64,000 nucleotides of DNA from Reyranella sp. (GCF_004297265.1 NZ_SCUT01000036.1:1-64000); one strand, 5' to 3'. Shown: positions 1 to 8,274, counted from the first letter of the stretch. A program made the numbers and translations. Notes: generated by a model not told the origin, from the sequence alone.

Positions 1-852
1 CGCAACTTCGAGATCCGCAAGAACCTGCTGCGCTTCGACGACGTGATGAACGCCCAGCGCCAGGAGATCTACAAGGAACGCATCGAGCTGATGGGCACCG
101 ACGACGTGTCCGATACGGTCGCCGGCATGCGCCGCGACGTGGTCGACGCGCTCATCAAGCGGACCATTCCCGAGGGCGTCTACGCCGAGCAGTGGAAGGT
201 CGGGGAACTCAAGGACGAGGTGCAGCGCATCTTCGGCCTCGACCTGCCGGTCGACGAGTGGGCCAGGGAAGAAGGCATCGCCGACGAGGAGATCAAGGTC
301 CGCCTGAACGATGCGGTCGAGCGGGTGTTCGCGCAGAAGGCCGCGCAATACGGGCCCGACGTCTGGCGCCAGGTCGAGAAGAGCGTGCTGATGCAGCTCT
401 TCGACCAGAGCTGGAAGGACCATCTGCTGCATCTCGACCATCTGCGCCAGGGCATCGGCCTGCGCGCCTACGGCCAGAAGGATCCGCTGAACGAGTACAA
501 GCGCGAGGCCTTCAACCTGTTCAGCGACCTGCTGACCAACCTGCGCGAGCAGGTGGTCACGTTGCTGGCGACGCTGCAGATCCGCATGGAGCCGCCGCCC
601 ATGCCCGACATGCCGTCCAACATGCACGAAGTGCACGAGGATCCGGCCCTCGCCGCCTCGATGAGCGACGACCCCGCCTACGATCCGGCCGACCCGGACG
701 GCGGCGGCGTGGCGACGCTGCACCGCCCGCGCCCGGTCGCCAAGGGCCCGGTCGACCCCAACGATCCCTCGACCTGGGGCAAGGTCTCACGCAACGCCGC
801 CTGCCCCTGCGGCTCGGGCAAGAAGTTCAAGCACTGCCACGGGCGGGTCTGA
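1..852 (+). CDS. secA: Preprotein translocase ATPase SecA, C-terminal part (5' end outside window)
   Basis: SecA is the ATPase motor that pushes unfolded preproteins through SecYEG at the inner membrane. The reading frame is open from base 1 with no start, beginning with the conserved RNFEIRKNLLRFDDVMN segment of the helical scaffold, so only the last 283 residues are present. The helical wing/scaffold region follows (LEHLRQGIGLRAYGQKDPL-like stretch), then a Pro/Asp-rich linker and the C-terminal SEC-C zinc motif CPCGSGKKFKHCHG, which binds zinc and SecB or ribosomes in the family. The stop at 850-852 is normal. Composition matches the surrounding core genes. Identity is secure; the ATPase domains lie upstream of the window. 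Confidence 0.97.
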   Translation, partial: RNFEIRKNLLRFDDVMNAQRQEIYKERIELMGTDDVSDTVAGMRRDVVDALIKRTIPEGVYAEQWKVGELKDEVQRIFGLDLPVDEWAREEGIADEEIKVRLNDAVERVFAQKAAQYGPDVWRQVEKSVLMQLFDQSWKDHLLHLDHLRQGIGLRAYGQKDPLNEYKREAFNLFSDLLTNLREQVVTLLATLQIRMEPPPMPDMPSNMHEVHEDPALAASMSDDPAYDPADPDGGGVATLHRPRPVAKGPVDPNDPSTWGKVSRNAACPCGSGKKFKHCHGRV

Positions 853-905
853 AGTTCAGGCTCACCAGGTACGACGCGAGCACCCGTCGAGCCGGGCCGG
901 TACCG

Positions 906-1484
906 TCAGTGCGGATGCTGCCCGCGAGCAATCATCAGGTGATGCTCCTGGTGATGCATGCCTCTCGTCATTACGCCAATGAAGCCCAGAGCCTTCGGCT
1001 TTGCCATGTCCGCTGGCGGGACATGAACTTCCAGAACGGCACCACGATCGACATCCGCCGCCTCGAAACGCCAGCCGCCGACGCCGTTCATCGTAGCTGC
1101 GTGAGCGGTGATCATCCTGCGAATGGACGCAACGACAGGACCTGAACCCGTCACCGTAAAGCGCATTCCGTCGCTGAGCGGCTCGCTGCCGACAACGGCG
1201 AGCAGGGTCACGTTGCTCATGTCGATGAGGTGCTGGCGAAGGGCCTCGATGTCGACCTTCGTCCAGTCCGTTTGGGGGTCTGCCTCCAAGACCTCGACGA
1301 TCTCCTGGATAGCCGCGAAGGCATCCTGACCCGGCTGCTTTGGCGTGAAAGCCGGGTTCGCGTGCCCCAACTTCATGTGGTCGGTTGGCGACATTGATTG
1401 CGTCGTGGCGCCATGGTTGTGCGTCTGGGCATACGCAAGGGTCGGAAGAAGCGCCAACAAACAGCAGAGGAATCGGAACATCAT
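906..1484 (-). CDS. Secreted His/Met-rich protein of unknown function
   Basis: 192 residues with a clear Sec signal peptide (MMFRFLCCLLALLPTLAYAQ). The mature N-terminus is rich in His and Met (THNHGATTQSMSPTDHMKLGH) and the C-terminus ends MHHQEHHLMIARGQHPH, so both ends could bind metal such as copper; this is inference from composition. The central part contains a long predicted helix and a beta-rich segment but no domain I can name. A good ribosome binding site (AAGGAGA) precedes the paired ATG codons at 1484/1481. It is divergent from a Crp/Fnr-like regulator only 46 bp away, which suggests that regulator controls it. Periplasmic location is expected. Confidence 0.75.
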   Translation of the reverse strand: MMFRFLCCLLALLPTLAYAQTHNHGATTQSMSPTDHMKLGHANPAFTPKQPGQDAFAAIQEIVEVLEADPQTDWTKVDIEALRQHLIDMSNVTLLAVVGSEPLSDGMRFTVTGSGPVVASIRRMITAHAATMNGVGGWRFEAADVDRGAVLEVHVPPADMAKPKALGFIGVMTRGMHHQEHHLMIARGQHPH

Positions 1485-1530
1485 CGTTCTCCTTCACCTC
1501 TGCTCTTGCCACGGCACGCTGGTGACGAAC

Positions 1531-2079
1531 ATGATATCCATCATGTTCAACGACCTTGAACCGCGGTTGACCGGCCTGATCCGGCACAAACTCGTGTACC
1601 AGCCTGGGCGATACCTGTTTCATCGCGGTGATCCGGTGCGGCGCATTCACTTCGTGACTGCTGGGACGGTACACCTGGTCCGCCATCTGCCATCGGGAGC
1701 ACCGCTCGTCATCCAGCGTGCCGGTTCAGGCGATCTGGTGGCTGAGGCCTCGCTATACGCTGCCAAGTACCACTGCGATGCGATCGCGACGACGGAGACA
1801 AGCATCCGGGCATTTGCGAAGCGGGAGCTGCTTGTTCGCCTTGCCGATGACCCCGTCCTGGCTGCAGCGCTGTTGAAACGGCTGGCCGCAGAGTTGCAAC
1901 ATGCCCGTTTTCACGCCGAGATCCTCTCTCTCAAAACGGTCGCGTGTCGTCTTGATGCGTGGATGGAATGGAAGGGGACCGTTCCCGCGAAAGGGGAATG
2001 GGTCCGTCTCGCATCGGAACTCAGTGTGAGCGCGGAAGCGCTGTATCGTGAGATGGCAATCCGTCGCGCCAAGACCTGA
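1531..2079 (+). CDS. Crp/Fnr-family transcriptional regulator
   Basis: 182 residues. Residues about 15-110 form a cyclic-nucleotide-binding-type beta roll (YQPGRYLFHRGDPVRRIHFV, then AGSGDLVAEASLY), followed by a long dimer helix and a short C-terminal helix-turn-helix (WVRLASELSVSAEALYREM). The end is shorter than in E. coli Crp, with little after the recognition helix. No Fnr-type N-terminal cysteines are present, so it is not an iron-sulphur Fnr. The start at 1531 begins the conserved fold; an upstream in-frame Met at 1345 lies inside the divergent gene and is rejected. Its target is probably the divergent His/Met-rich secreted protein. Confidence 0.8.
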   Translation: MISIMFNDLEPRLTGLIRHKLVYQPGRYLFHRGDPVRRIHFVTAGTVHLVRHLPSGAPLVIQRAGSGDLVAEASLYAAKYHCDAIATTETSIRAFAKRELLVRLADDPVLAAALLKRLAAELQHARFHAEILSLKTVACRLDAWMEWKGTVPAKGEWVRLASELSVSAEALYREMAIRRAKT

Positions 2080-2114
2080 GGACGCCGAACCGCACAAGAG
2101 TTGGCGATCGAGGC

Positions 2115-2882
2115 TCAACGGGCCGCGGGAACGAGAACGACCAGCTTGTAGTCGGGACGGTCCGAAGGGCTGAATGTGTGCTGCTCGAAGCGCAGCGGCC
2201 CGGCCTGGGGATGCGCGAATGTGCGCAGTCCGCCGGCCCGTTGCTGGACGTCCTGCTCGTCCCAGGCCTTCGCGAAGAACGGACTTTCACGCCGCAGCGC
2301 GTCCACCAGCGCCCGCGCGCCCCGGAAGTTGGTGCCATAGTCCGCTCGAAACTCCGCGAGAAGGCGTCTTGCGCGTTCCTCCCATTCAGGGATGAGGCGG
2401 TGGGCAGCCTCGTCCAGGAAGACGAAGCGCAACAGATTGCGCTGGCACCCCTCGCCAAGCCACCCGACGAAAAGGCCTGCCGCCGGTTCGTTCCAGCAAC
2501 AGGCATTCCAAAGCGGGTCCAGTCCATAGGCAGGATGCCCGACCGCGGTGACGAGCGCGACCAGCGATGCCGGCGCGTCCGGAACGGGATCGGATGGTGC
2601 CGCGGGATCGAGACGTCCCGCGAGTTCGAAGAGGTAGGCGCGCTCGGCCCTCGACAGAGCGAGGGCCGCCGCGAGCCGTCCCAGCGTCTCCGGCGAGGCC
2701 TGGACGGGCCGCCCCTGCTCGATCCACGCACACCAGGTCGTGCTTATGCCCGCCCGTTCCGCCAGTTCCTCCCGGCGAAGCCCCGGTGTGCGCCTTCGCG
2801 CACCGGCTTCCTGCGGTCGCATCCGCGCGCGATGGGCACGGACGAACTCGCCGAGAAGCCGCCTCTGGTCGGTGTCGAGCAT
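2115..2882 (-). CDS. XRE-family regulator with MmyB-like ligand-binding domain
   Basis: 255 residues. An N-terminal helix-turn-helix (about residues 10-70; RTPGLRREELAERAGIS, with the WIEQGRPVQASPETLGRLA segment) is followed by the MmyB-type C-terminal domain typical of bacterial regulators annotated as HTH plus MmyB-like LBD (VTAVGHPAYGLDPLWNACCWN; RFVFLDEAAHRLIPEWEE). The start is MLDTDQRRLLGEF at 2882; the open frame continues upstream, but that part is non-conserved. No Shine-Dalgarno is visible and a promoter-like pair ends 7 bp upstream, so the mRNA may be leaderless. It is divergent from a methyltransferase gene, its likely target. Confidence 0.88.
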   Translation of the reverse strand: MLDTDQRRLLGEFVRAHRARMRPQEAGARRRTPGLRREELAERAGISTTWCAWIEQGRPVQASPETLGRLAAALALSRAERAYLFELAGRLDPAAPSDPVPDAPASLVALVTAVGHPAYGLDPLWNACCWNEPAAGLFVGWLGEGCQRNLLRFVFLDEAAHRLIPEWEERARRLLAEFRADYGTNFRGARALVDALRRESPFFAKAWDEQDVQQRAGGLRTFAHPQAGPLRFEQHTFSPSDRPDYKLVVLVPAAR

Positions 2883-2889
2883 GAGGAAA

Positions 2890-2918
2890 TCTATAATAGG
2901 ATAAATCCCACATTGTAA
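2890..2918 (-). promoter_or_regulatory. Candidate promoter of the XRE regulator (leaderless mRNA)
   Basis: On the minus strand TTACAA (2918-2913) and TATAGA (2895-2890) are separated by exactly 17 bp. The -10 ends only 7 bp before the ATG at 2882, so transcription would start at or next to the start codon, in keeping with the missing ribosome binding site. Assigned by eye only. Confidence 0.4.
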
Positions 2919-2962
2919 CAGGCTGGGTTTGAGGCACGGTGCCGTCATCAGGAGGGAACGAG

Positions 2963-3730
2963 ATGACGGGCAAAACCCACAAGGATCTGATCGACGCGCA
3001 GTTCGGCCCGCGCGCAAAAGCCTATGTGGAGAGTGCCGTGCATTCGCGCGGCCCGGATCTCGATGCCCTGGAGTCGATCGTCCGCGACATCGCCCCCTCT
3101 CGCGCGCTGGATCTCGGCTGCGGCGGCGGCCATGTCGCCTATCTGCTGGCGCACCATGCCGGGAAGGTCACGGCCACCGACCTGTCGCCCGAGATGCTCG
3201 CCGCGGTTGCCGAAACAGCGAAGTCCCGTGCGTTACATAATATCGAGACGGCCGAAGCATCGGCGGACCGGTTGCCGTTCGAGGACGGCGCCTTCGACTT
3301 TCTCGCCTGCCGCTACTCGGCCCATCACTGGCGGGATTTCGAGGGCGGTGTACGCGAGGCGCGGCGGGTGCTGCAACGCGGCGCGACCGCCGTGTTCATC
3401 GATGTCGTCGCCCCGGCGCATCCGCTGCTGGACACGCATCTGCAGGCGGTCGAACTCCTGCGCGATACCTCGCATGTCCGGGACTACAATGCCGCGGAAT
3501 GGATCGCGGCCGTCGGCCGGGCAGGATTTGCTCCGAACGTCTATCGGACGTGGCGCGTACGGATGGACTTTCCCGTCTGGATTGCCCGGATGCGTACACC
3601 GGAACTGCACGCAAGCGCGATCCGCAGCCTGCAGGACGGGGCGTCCGCCGAGATCCGCTCGCACTTCGCCATCGAGAGCGATGGCTCCTTCATGCTCGAC
3701 GTCCAAATGCTCGGGATGAACGCGGCCTGA
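2963..3730 (+). CDS. Class I SAM-dependent methyltransferase (Methyltransf_11 type)
   Basis: 255 residues. The SAM-binding glycine loop is ALDLGCGGGHVAYLLA (about residues 45-60), followed by the acidic loop ATDLSPEMLAAV and the post-II motif DRLPFEDGAFDFLACRYSAHHW, all typical of UbiE/BioC-like small-molecule methyltransferases. The C-terminal third (RVRMDFPVWIARMRTP) is the substrate part, and I cannot name the substrate. ATG 2963 is chosen because GGAGGG lies 6 bp upstream; an in-frame ATG at 2939 has no such site. It is divergent from the XRE regulator. The product should be cytoplasmic. Confidence 0.88.
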   Translation: MTGKTHKDLIDAQFGPRAKAYVESAVHSRGPDLDALESIVRDIAPSRALDLGCGGGHVAYLLAHHAGKVTATDLSPEMLAAVAETAKSRALHNIETAEASADRLPFEDGAFDFLACRYSAHHWRDFEGGVREARRVLQRGATAVFIDVVAPAHPLLDTHLQAVELLRDTSHVRDYNAAEWIAAVGRAGFAPNVYRTWRVRMDFPVWIARMRTPELHASAIRSLQDGASAEIRSHFAIESDGSFMLDVQMLGMNAA

Positions 3731-3774
3731 CCGCGTACGTCCCGCCAGCATGACAGGCATCGCGAGCGGCGTCG

Positions 3775-4047
3775 CTACTTCAGAAGCTTGAGGCACTCCC
3801 CGGCCGCCTCGGCCGCCGTGCGCGCGGCATCGCGGGACAGCGTGCCGTTCATCACCAGCGGACGGGCCTGCGCGGTGAGGGCGTCCTTGATGTCGCTCTG
3901 CGGCGTGATCGTCGGGGCGGTCTTGTTGTAGAGCATCTGACCGGTCGGCGACAGATTGGCCGCGCAGGCGTTCCCCGCAGCTTGGTCGGCATGGGCCGCG
4001 ACGGGAAGAACGACAAGCAGCACCGCCGCGAAGATCCGGTTTTTCAT
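3775..4047 (-). CDS. Small secreted protein, unknown function
   Basis: 90 residues starting MKNRIFAAVLLVVLPVAAHA, a clean Sec signal peptide with an AHA cleavage site. The mature part has two cysteines (NACAANLSP and GECLKLLK) that could form a disulphide, and a helical C-terminus rich in Ala. I do not recognise a named family, although small two-cysteine periplasmic proteins with TQARPLVMNGTLSRDAAR-like segments are common in alphaproteobacteria. The start at 4047 is chosen because it begins the signal peptide; the upstream in-frame Met at 4107 would bury it. Confidence 0.7.
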   Translation of the reverse strand: MKNRIFAAVLLVVLPVAAHADQAAGNACAANLSPTGQMLYNKTAPTITPQSDIKDALTAQARPLVMNGTLSRDAARTAAEAAGECLKLLK

Positions 4048-4149
4048 TGCAGGAAGCCCTTTCGAAAAGACGTCGCGAGGATAGCGGCGAGGCAAGCGAC
4101 GCCGCAACAGATCAGTAAGACCGCGACCGCCTGTGACGTTTCAATCGTA

Positions 4150-4524
4150 TCACGCGCTCTCTTGCGTCGCGAGCCAGGCGCGGGCCTTCTTCTCCGTCTT
4201 GAACAGGGCCGCCGGTCGCTTCGACGGCGAAATATTGACGAAGCGCTTGAAGGCCATGACGACCGATGGGTCACCGCCGACGACGGCCAGCGGACCGCTC
4301 GGGAAGTGGGACGTGTAGGCGCTCAACCGCGCGCCCATCGCCATCACGTCGGCGTCGTCGTAAACCGGCTTGAGGCGGGTCGCATCGAACAGCTTCGAAT
4401 AGGCGAGCGCATTGGCCACGACGAGGGCGTCGAAATGCTCCTCCATCTCCTTCAGCGTGACCTCGCCCTCGGCGACGATATGAATGAGTTTATCCGAATG
4501 AAGGATCTCCCAGCGCAGCGGCAT
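4150..4524 (-). CDS. SpoIIAA-like STAS-domain protein
   Basis: 124 residues. The pattern MPLRWEILHSDKLIHIVAEG, then a central ...KLFDATRLKP... strand and a C-terminal ALFKTEKKARAWL helix, matches the short SpoIIAA-like (STAS/SEC14-fold) proteins of proteobacteria. Their exact role is unknown; a regulatory or lipid-binding function is usually proposed. No transmembrane segment is present. The start at 4524 is the first Met of the conserved domain; the much longer open frame reaching 5229 overlaps the opposite-strand genes and is not coding. It is divergent from the Rap1a-like gene with 135 bp between the starts. Confidence 0.72.
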   Translation of the reverse strand: MPLRWEILHSDKLIHIVAEGEVTLKEMEEHFDALVVANALAYSKLFDATRLKPVYDDADVMAMGARLSAYTSHFPSGPLAVVGGDPSVVMAFKRFVNISPSKRPAALFKTEKKARAWLATQESA

Positions 4525-4659
4525 CGTATTCGTCTCCAGCAGCCCTCGTCCCCGTGCAGCGAGCCCGAGCCTATCACGGGCAACATGCAACCCGCCAAAG
4601 CCTGTTCGCAGGCCTGCGCTGCGCGCTATCATCGCACGGAAACCGAAGAGAACGGACGG

Positions 4660-5022
4660 ATGAAGCTGGCTCATCGTTTGGCTGTGGCATTGACCATTGC
4701 CCTCGCCACCCCCTTGACCTCTCCCGGAGCCAGGGCGCAGCAGGACACGAACTCGGCCAACTACATCATGCTGGGCTGCGAGGCGTTCCTCCTCGATCCG
4801 ATTCCGACATCCAAGCTGCTGATCGCCGGAGTCTGCGCCGGGATCATCGACACGCTGCAGGCGGTCAAGCCGAACATCTGCCTGCCCGGCATCTCGACGC
4901 GGCGGCTGCTGGTGCGTGGGGTCGTCACCTACATCAACAACAATCCCGCGCGCCTTCATGAAAATTTCATCGAGCTGGCGGGCGAGGCCCTGGAGCAGAC
5001 TTGGCCCTGCACCCCGAAGTAG
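4660..5022 (+). CDS. Rap1a/Tai-family (immunity-type) secreted protein
   Basis: 120 residues with a signal peptide (MKLAHRLAVALTIALATPLT... ending ARAQ). The mature domain keeps the Rap1a/Tai pattern: an N-terminal Cys in YIMLGCEAFLL, a glycine-rich helix LLIAGVCAGIIDTL, a Cys before Pro-Gly (ICLPG), then RGVVTYINNNPARLHENF and a final TWPC. In Serratia and other proteobacteria this fold neutralises type VI effectors in the periplasm; many free-standing homologues have no known partner. No effector gene is visible here. Its 3' end overlaps the next methyltransferase by 22 bp, so the two are probably translated together. Confidence 0.72.
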   Translation: MKLAHRLAVALTIALATPLTSPGARAQQDTNSANYIMLGCEAFLLDPIPTSKLLIAGVCAGIIDTLQAVKPNICLPGISTRRLLVRGVVTYINNNPARLHENFIELAGEALEQTWPCTPK

Positions 5023-5984
5023 CGGCGACGCTCGTATGTCCGCGCGACCGCACGCGCCTTTCGGGCACGAGCGACCAGCTGGTCTGCGAGCAGGGACACC
5101 GCTTCCCGGTATGCGGCGGCATACCGGTACTGGTGCTGGATGACGGCCCCGGCATTCACGTCTCCGTCGCACGCGCCCTGGATGAAGCCGAACGCACCGA
5201 GGATCTGGGGCTCGACGATGGCGAGACACCGCCGCCGACGACGCTCCATCCTTTCGTGCGCGAGCTTCAGGGCGCCACGAGCGGTGCGATGTTCCATGCC
5301 GCCCGCGACCGCTTCACCACCTATCCCATTCCGGAGCTTCGCCTGCCCGACGGCGCGGGCGAGCGGCTGCTCGACATCGGCTGTGCCTGGGGACGCTGGT
5401 CGATCGCGGCGGCCCGGAAGGGCTATCGCGTCACCGGTATCGATCACAATTTCAGCCGCCTGGTTATCGCCCGTCGCGTTTGCCGGCAACTGGGCGTCGA
5501 AGCGGATTTCGTCTGCGCCGACGCGCGCCGCCTGCCTTTCGCCGATGGCGGCTTCGACGTTGCCTTCAGCTATTCCGTCGTCCAGCACTTCAGCAAGGAC
5601 CAAGCGCGCCTGATCCTGGCGGAGGTCGGGCGTGTCCTCGCGGCGGGCGGCACGGGCATGATCCAGATGCCGAACCGCTACGGCATCCGTTCGCTTTACC
5701 ATCAGCTTCGCAAGACATGGACGCCGGCGCGGCCTTACGACGTGCGCTACTGGACGGCACGCGAACTGTTAAGGGACTTCGAGGCGGCGATCGGGCCGTC
5801 ACGACTCACGATCGACGGCTTTTTCGGCCTCGGCATCCAGGCTCGGGATTCAGAAAGATTCCTGCCGCACCACCGCGCGATCGTCCGGCTCTCCGAACGG
5901 CTGCGCCGCGCGCCTTGGCTGGCCCCGGTGGCCGACTCTCTCTACGTGCACTCGACGGCGCGTTCGCCTCGCTCGACGACGTAG
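5001..5984 (+). CDS. SAM-dependent methyltransferase with N-terminal Trm112-like zinc ribbon
   Basis: 327 residues. Residues about 10-45 form a Trm112-like domain (LVCPRDRTRLSG ... LVCEQGHRFPVCGGIPVL) with three visible cysteines plus His. The methyltransferase domain follows: LLDIGCAWGRWSIAAARKGY glycine loop, TGIDHNFSRLVIARR, CADARRLPFADGGFDVAFSY. The layout is found in cell-surface or lipid-modifying methyltransferases; the substrate is unknown. The start is TTG 5001, preceded by GGAG at 5 bp spacing and overlapping the Rap1a-like gene, which supports translational coupling. The C-terminus carries a helical extension rich in Arg. Confidence 0.82.
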   Translation: MALHPEVAATLVCPRDRTRLSGTSDQLVCEQGHRFPVCGGIPVLVLDDGPGIHVSVARALDEAERTEDLGLDDGETPPPTTLHPFVRELQGATSGAMFHAARDRFTTYPIPELRLPDGAGERLLDIGCAWGRWSIAAARKGYRVTGIDHNFSRLVIARRVCRQLGVEADFVCADARRLPFADGGFDVAFSYSVVQHFSKDQARLILAEVGRVLAAGGTGMIQMPNRYGIRSLYHQLRKTWTPARPYDVRYWTARELLRDFEAAIGPSRLTIDGFFGLGIQARDSERFLPHHRAIVRLSERLRRAPWLAPVADSLYVHSTARSPRSTT

Positions 5985-6020
5985 GGAACAAAACGCGCCG
6001 CGCCCCAGGGACCATCTCAA

Positions 6021-6067
6021 TTGACGGATAAAATGTTATACTATAACTAGCAACAGTATAACATTTT
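6021..6067 (+). promoter_or_regulatory. Promoter with two overlapping-range Zur-box-like operators
   Basis: Box 1 at 6035-6047 is the perfect palindrome GTTATACTATAAC, matching the known Zur consensus core GTTATANTATAAC. Box 2 at 6050-6062 (GCAACAGTATAAC) keeps the full right half and is degenerate on the left. The outer arms 6030-6042 and 6055-6067 are a perfect 13-bp inverted repeat (AAAATGTTATACT). A -35-like TTGACG lies at 6021-6026 and TATAAC at 6042-6047 could be the -10, so a bound zinc-loaded Zur dimer would cover the promoter. This predicts zinc-repressed transcription of the receptor downstream. Confidence 0.72.
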
Positions 6068-6088
6068 TGTGCGTAGATGGAGACCCAG

Positions 6089-8242
6089 ATGCAGCGGATC
6101 GGCGTATCGGCATTGGCCCTCGCGGCAGGTCTTTCCGCGGCTCACCCGGTACGGGCGCAGACTCCGCCAGAGGCCCAGCCCCAGCCGGCGCCTTCGGACG
6201 GGCTGGCGATCGAAGTGGTCGGCAAGCGGCTCGACCGCGAGCGCAGCGAGATCCAGCCGAGCCTCGGCGCCACGCGCTACGATTTCAGCAAGACGGCGAT
6301 CAGCAACACGCCGCTGGGCGAGAACGCCACGCTCAACCAGGTCCTGCTGCGCGCGCCCGGCGTCGTGCAGGACGGCTTCGGCCAGATCCACGTGCGCGGC
6401 GACCATGGCAGCCTGCAGTATCGTCTGGACGGCGTGCAGCTGCCCGAGGGCCTGGCGCTGTTCAGCAGCATCCTTTCGCCGCGCTTCGCCGACCAGCTCT
6501 CGCTGATCACCGGCTCGCTGCCCGCCCAGTACGGCCTGCGCACCGCCGGCGTGGTCGACATCACCGTGAAGTCGGGCACGACCAATCCCGGCGGCGAGGC
6601 CTCGGCGATGGTGGGATCCAACAACTGGGTCCAGCCGGCGCTGGAATATGGCGGGCGCTCCGGCAACTTCGACTATTTCGCGGTCGGTCAGTATGTCAGC
6701 AACAACATCGGCATCGAAAATCCGACGCCCAGCACCTCGCCGCTCCACGACTCGACGGCGCAATGGTACGCTCTGACCAAGCTCAGCGCCCTGGCCGACG
6801 AAAATACGCGCCTCAGCTTCATCGCCGGCGGTGCCAGCGCGCGCTACCAGATTCCCAATGTGCCGGGGCAAACGCCAGAGTTCCCCGTCAATGGCATCAC
6901 GAACTGGAACAGCGCGGTGCTCGACCAGCGCCAGTGGGAGGACACGTACTTCGGCATCGCCTCGCTGCAGAAGAGCTACCAGAACTTCAACATGCAGCTC
7001 TCGGGCTTCGGCCGCTATTCCAAGCTCTCCTACCAGCCCGACGCGCTGGGCGACCTGCTCTACAACGGCATCGCGCCCTGGTCGCAGCGCTCGAGCCTCG
7101 CGTTCGGCGTGCAGGGCGATGCGAGCTGGAAAGTCGCCTCGAACCACACGCTGCGCGGCGGCTTCCTCGTCCAGCGGGAACAGGTGTCGAGCTACAGCCA
7201 GAACAATGCGCTGGGTCTGGTCCCGGACCCCAGCGATCCGACAGCACTCATTCCCGGCGAGAATCCAGTGGGCTTCAGCGACGGCTCGACCCTCGTCGGC
7301 TGGACCTACAGCGTCTACGTCCAGGACGAATGGAAGGTCATCCCGACGGTGACCGTGAACTTCGGCGCCCGCTTCGATGCCATCTCCGGACAGGTCTCGG
7401 AAAACCAGGTCAGCCCGCGCATCAACGTCGTCTGGGAGCCGACGCCGCAGATCAGCCTGCGGGCCGGCTACTCGCGCTACTTCGTGCCGGCGCCGCTCAA
7501 CCAGGTGGGCTTCGGATCGCTCGCCGCCCGTTTGGGCACCACGGCCGAACCCGAGAATTTCATCAACGATCCGGTGCGGGCTGAACGCTCCGACTATTTC
7601 GACGTCGGCCTCACCGTGAAGCCCCTCGAAGGGCTCACCATCGGCTTCGCCGGCTACTACAAGATCGCCGAGAACTATCTCGACAAGGGCCAATTCGGCG
7701 CGCCGATCCAGCTGGCGTCCTTCAACTATGCGAACGCGCAGGTGAAGGGCTTCGAACTCTACGCCAACTACGACCAGGGTCCGTGGTCCGTCTACGGCAA
7801 CCTTGCCTGGTCCAAGGTCAGCGCGACCCGGATCAACTCCGCCCAGTACAATTTCTCGCCCGAGGATCTCGCCTATATCGGCAACTACTGGATCGCCGCC
7901 GACCACGACCAGGGTTGGACCGGCTCCGCCGGTGTCGCCTACATCTTCAACTCCGGCAGTGACCGGGCAACCCGGGTTTCGGCGGACATGCTGTTCGGCA
8001 GCGGCCTGCGCACCAGCGTCATCACACCCAACGACACGTCGCTGCCGGCCTATGCCACGCTCAACCTGTCGGTGACGCAGAAGATTCCGATCAACGGCAG
8101 CAAGGGCACCCAGATCCGCCTCGACGCGATCAACGTCACTGACGGCGTCTACGAACTGCGCACCGGCGAGGGCGTGGGCGTCGGCGCACCGCAATACGGA
8201 ATGCGCCGGGCCTTCTTCGTGACGCTCGCGCAAAAATTCTGA
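6089..8242 (+). CDS. TonB-dependent outer-membrane receptor, probably zinc-starvation induced
   Basis: 717 residues. It has a signal peptide (MQRIGVSALALAAGLSAAHP...RAQ), an N-terminal plug (about residues 60-180; LNQVLLRAPGVVQDGFGQIH, then VRGDHGSLQYRLDGVQLP) and a 22-strand barrel ending in an aromatic terminal residue (FFVTLAQKF) as outer-membrane porin-type proteins do. It is energised by TonB-ExbBD. I see no heme or siderophore signature and no His-rich loop of the ZnuD kind, so the ligand comes only from the Zur-like operators upstream: a zinc complex or zincophore is inferred. ATG 6089 has GGAGA 5 bp upstream and gives the better signal peptide; ATG 6077 is an alternative. No TonB or ABC partner genes are adjacent. 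Confidence 0.9.
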   Translation: MQRIGVSALALAAGLSAAHPVRAQTPPEAQPQPAPSDGLAIEVVGKRLDRERSEIQPSLGATRYDFSKTAISNTPLGENATLNQVLLRAPGVVQDGFGQIHVRGDHGSLQYRLDGVQLPEGLALFSSILSPRFADQLSLITGSLPAQYGLRTAGVVDITVKSGTTNPGGEASAMVGSNNWVQPALEYGGRSGNFDYFAVGQYVSNNIGIENPTPSTSPLHDSTAQWYALTKLSALADENTRLSFIAGGASARYQIPNVPGQTPEFPVNGITNWNSAVLDQRQWEDTYFGIASLQKSYQNFNMQLSGFGRYSKLSYQPDALGDLLYNGIAPWSQRSSLAFGVQGDASWKVASNHTLRGGFLVQREQVSSYSQNNALGLVPDPSDPTALIPGENPVGFSDGSTLVGWTYSVYVQDEWKVIPTVTVNFGARFDAISGQVSENQVSPRINVVWEPTPQISLRAGYSRYFVPAPLNQVGFGSLAARLGTTAEPENFINDPVRAERSDYFDVGLTVKPLEGLTIGFAGYYKIAENYLDKGQFGAPIQLASFNYANAQVKGFELYANYDQGPWSVYGNLAWSKVSATRINSAQYNFSPEDLAYIGNYWIAADHDQGWTGSAGVAYIFNSGSDRATRVSADMLFGSGLRTSVITPNDTSLPAYATLNLSVTQKIPINGSKGTQIRLDAINVTDGVYELRTGEGVGVGAPQYGMRRAFFVTLAQKF

Positions 8243-8274
8243 CGCGCAAACGACATGATGTGGGAAGGCCGGGC

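Noticed and set aside
1345..1530. N-terminal extension of the Crp/Fnr-like regulator
   Set aside because: It overlaps the divergent secreted-protein gene and has no relation to the regulator fold; the ATG at 1531 is preferred.
6047..8233. 728-codon minus-strand open frame opposite the TonB receptor
   Set aside because: It is the low-complexity complement of a GC-rich gene with no family features; the plus-strand frame has the receptor motifs.
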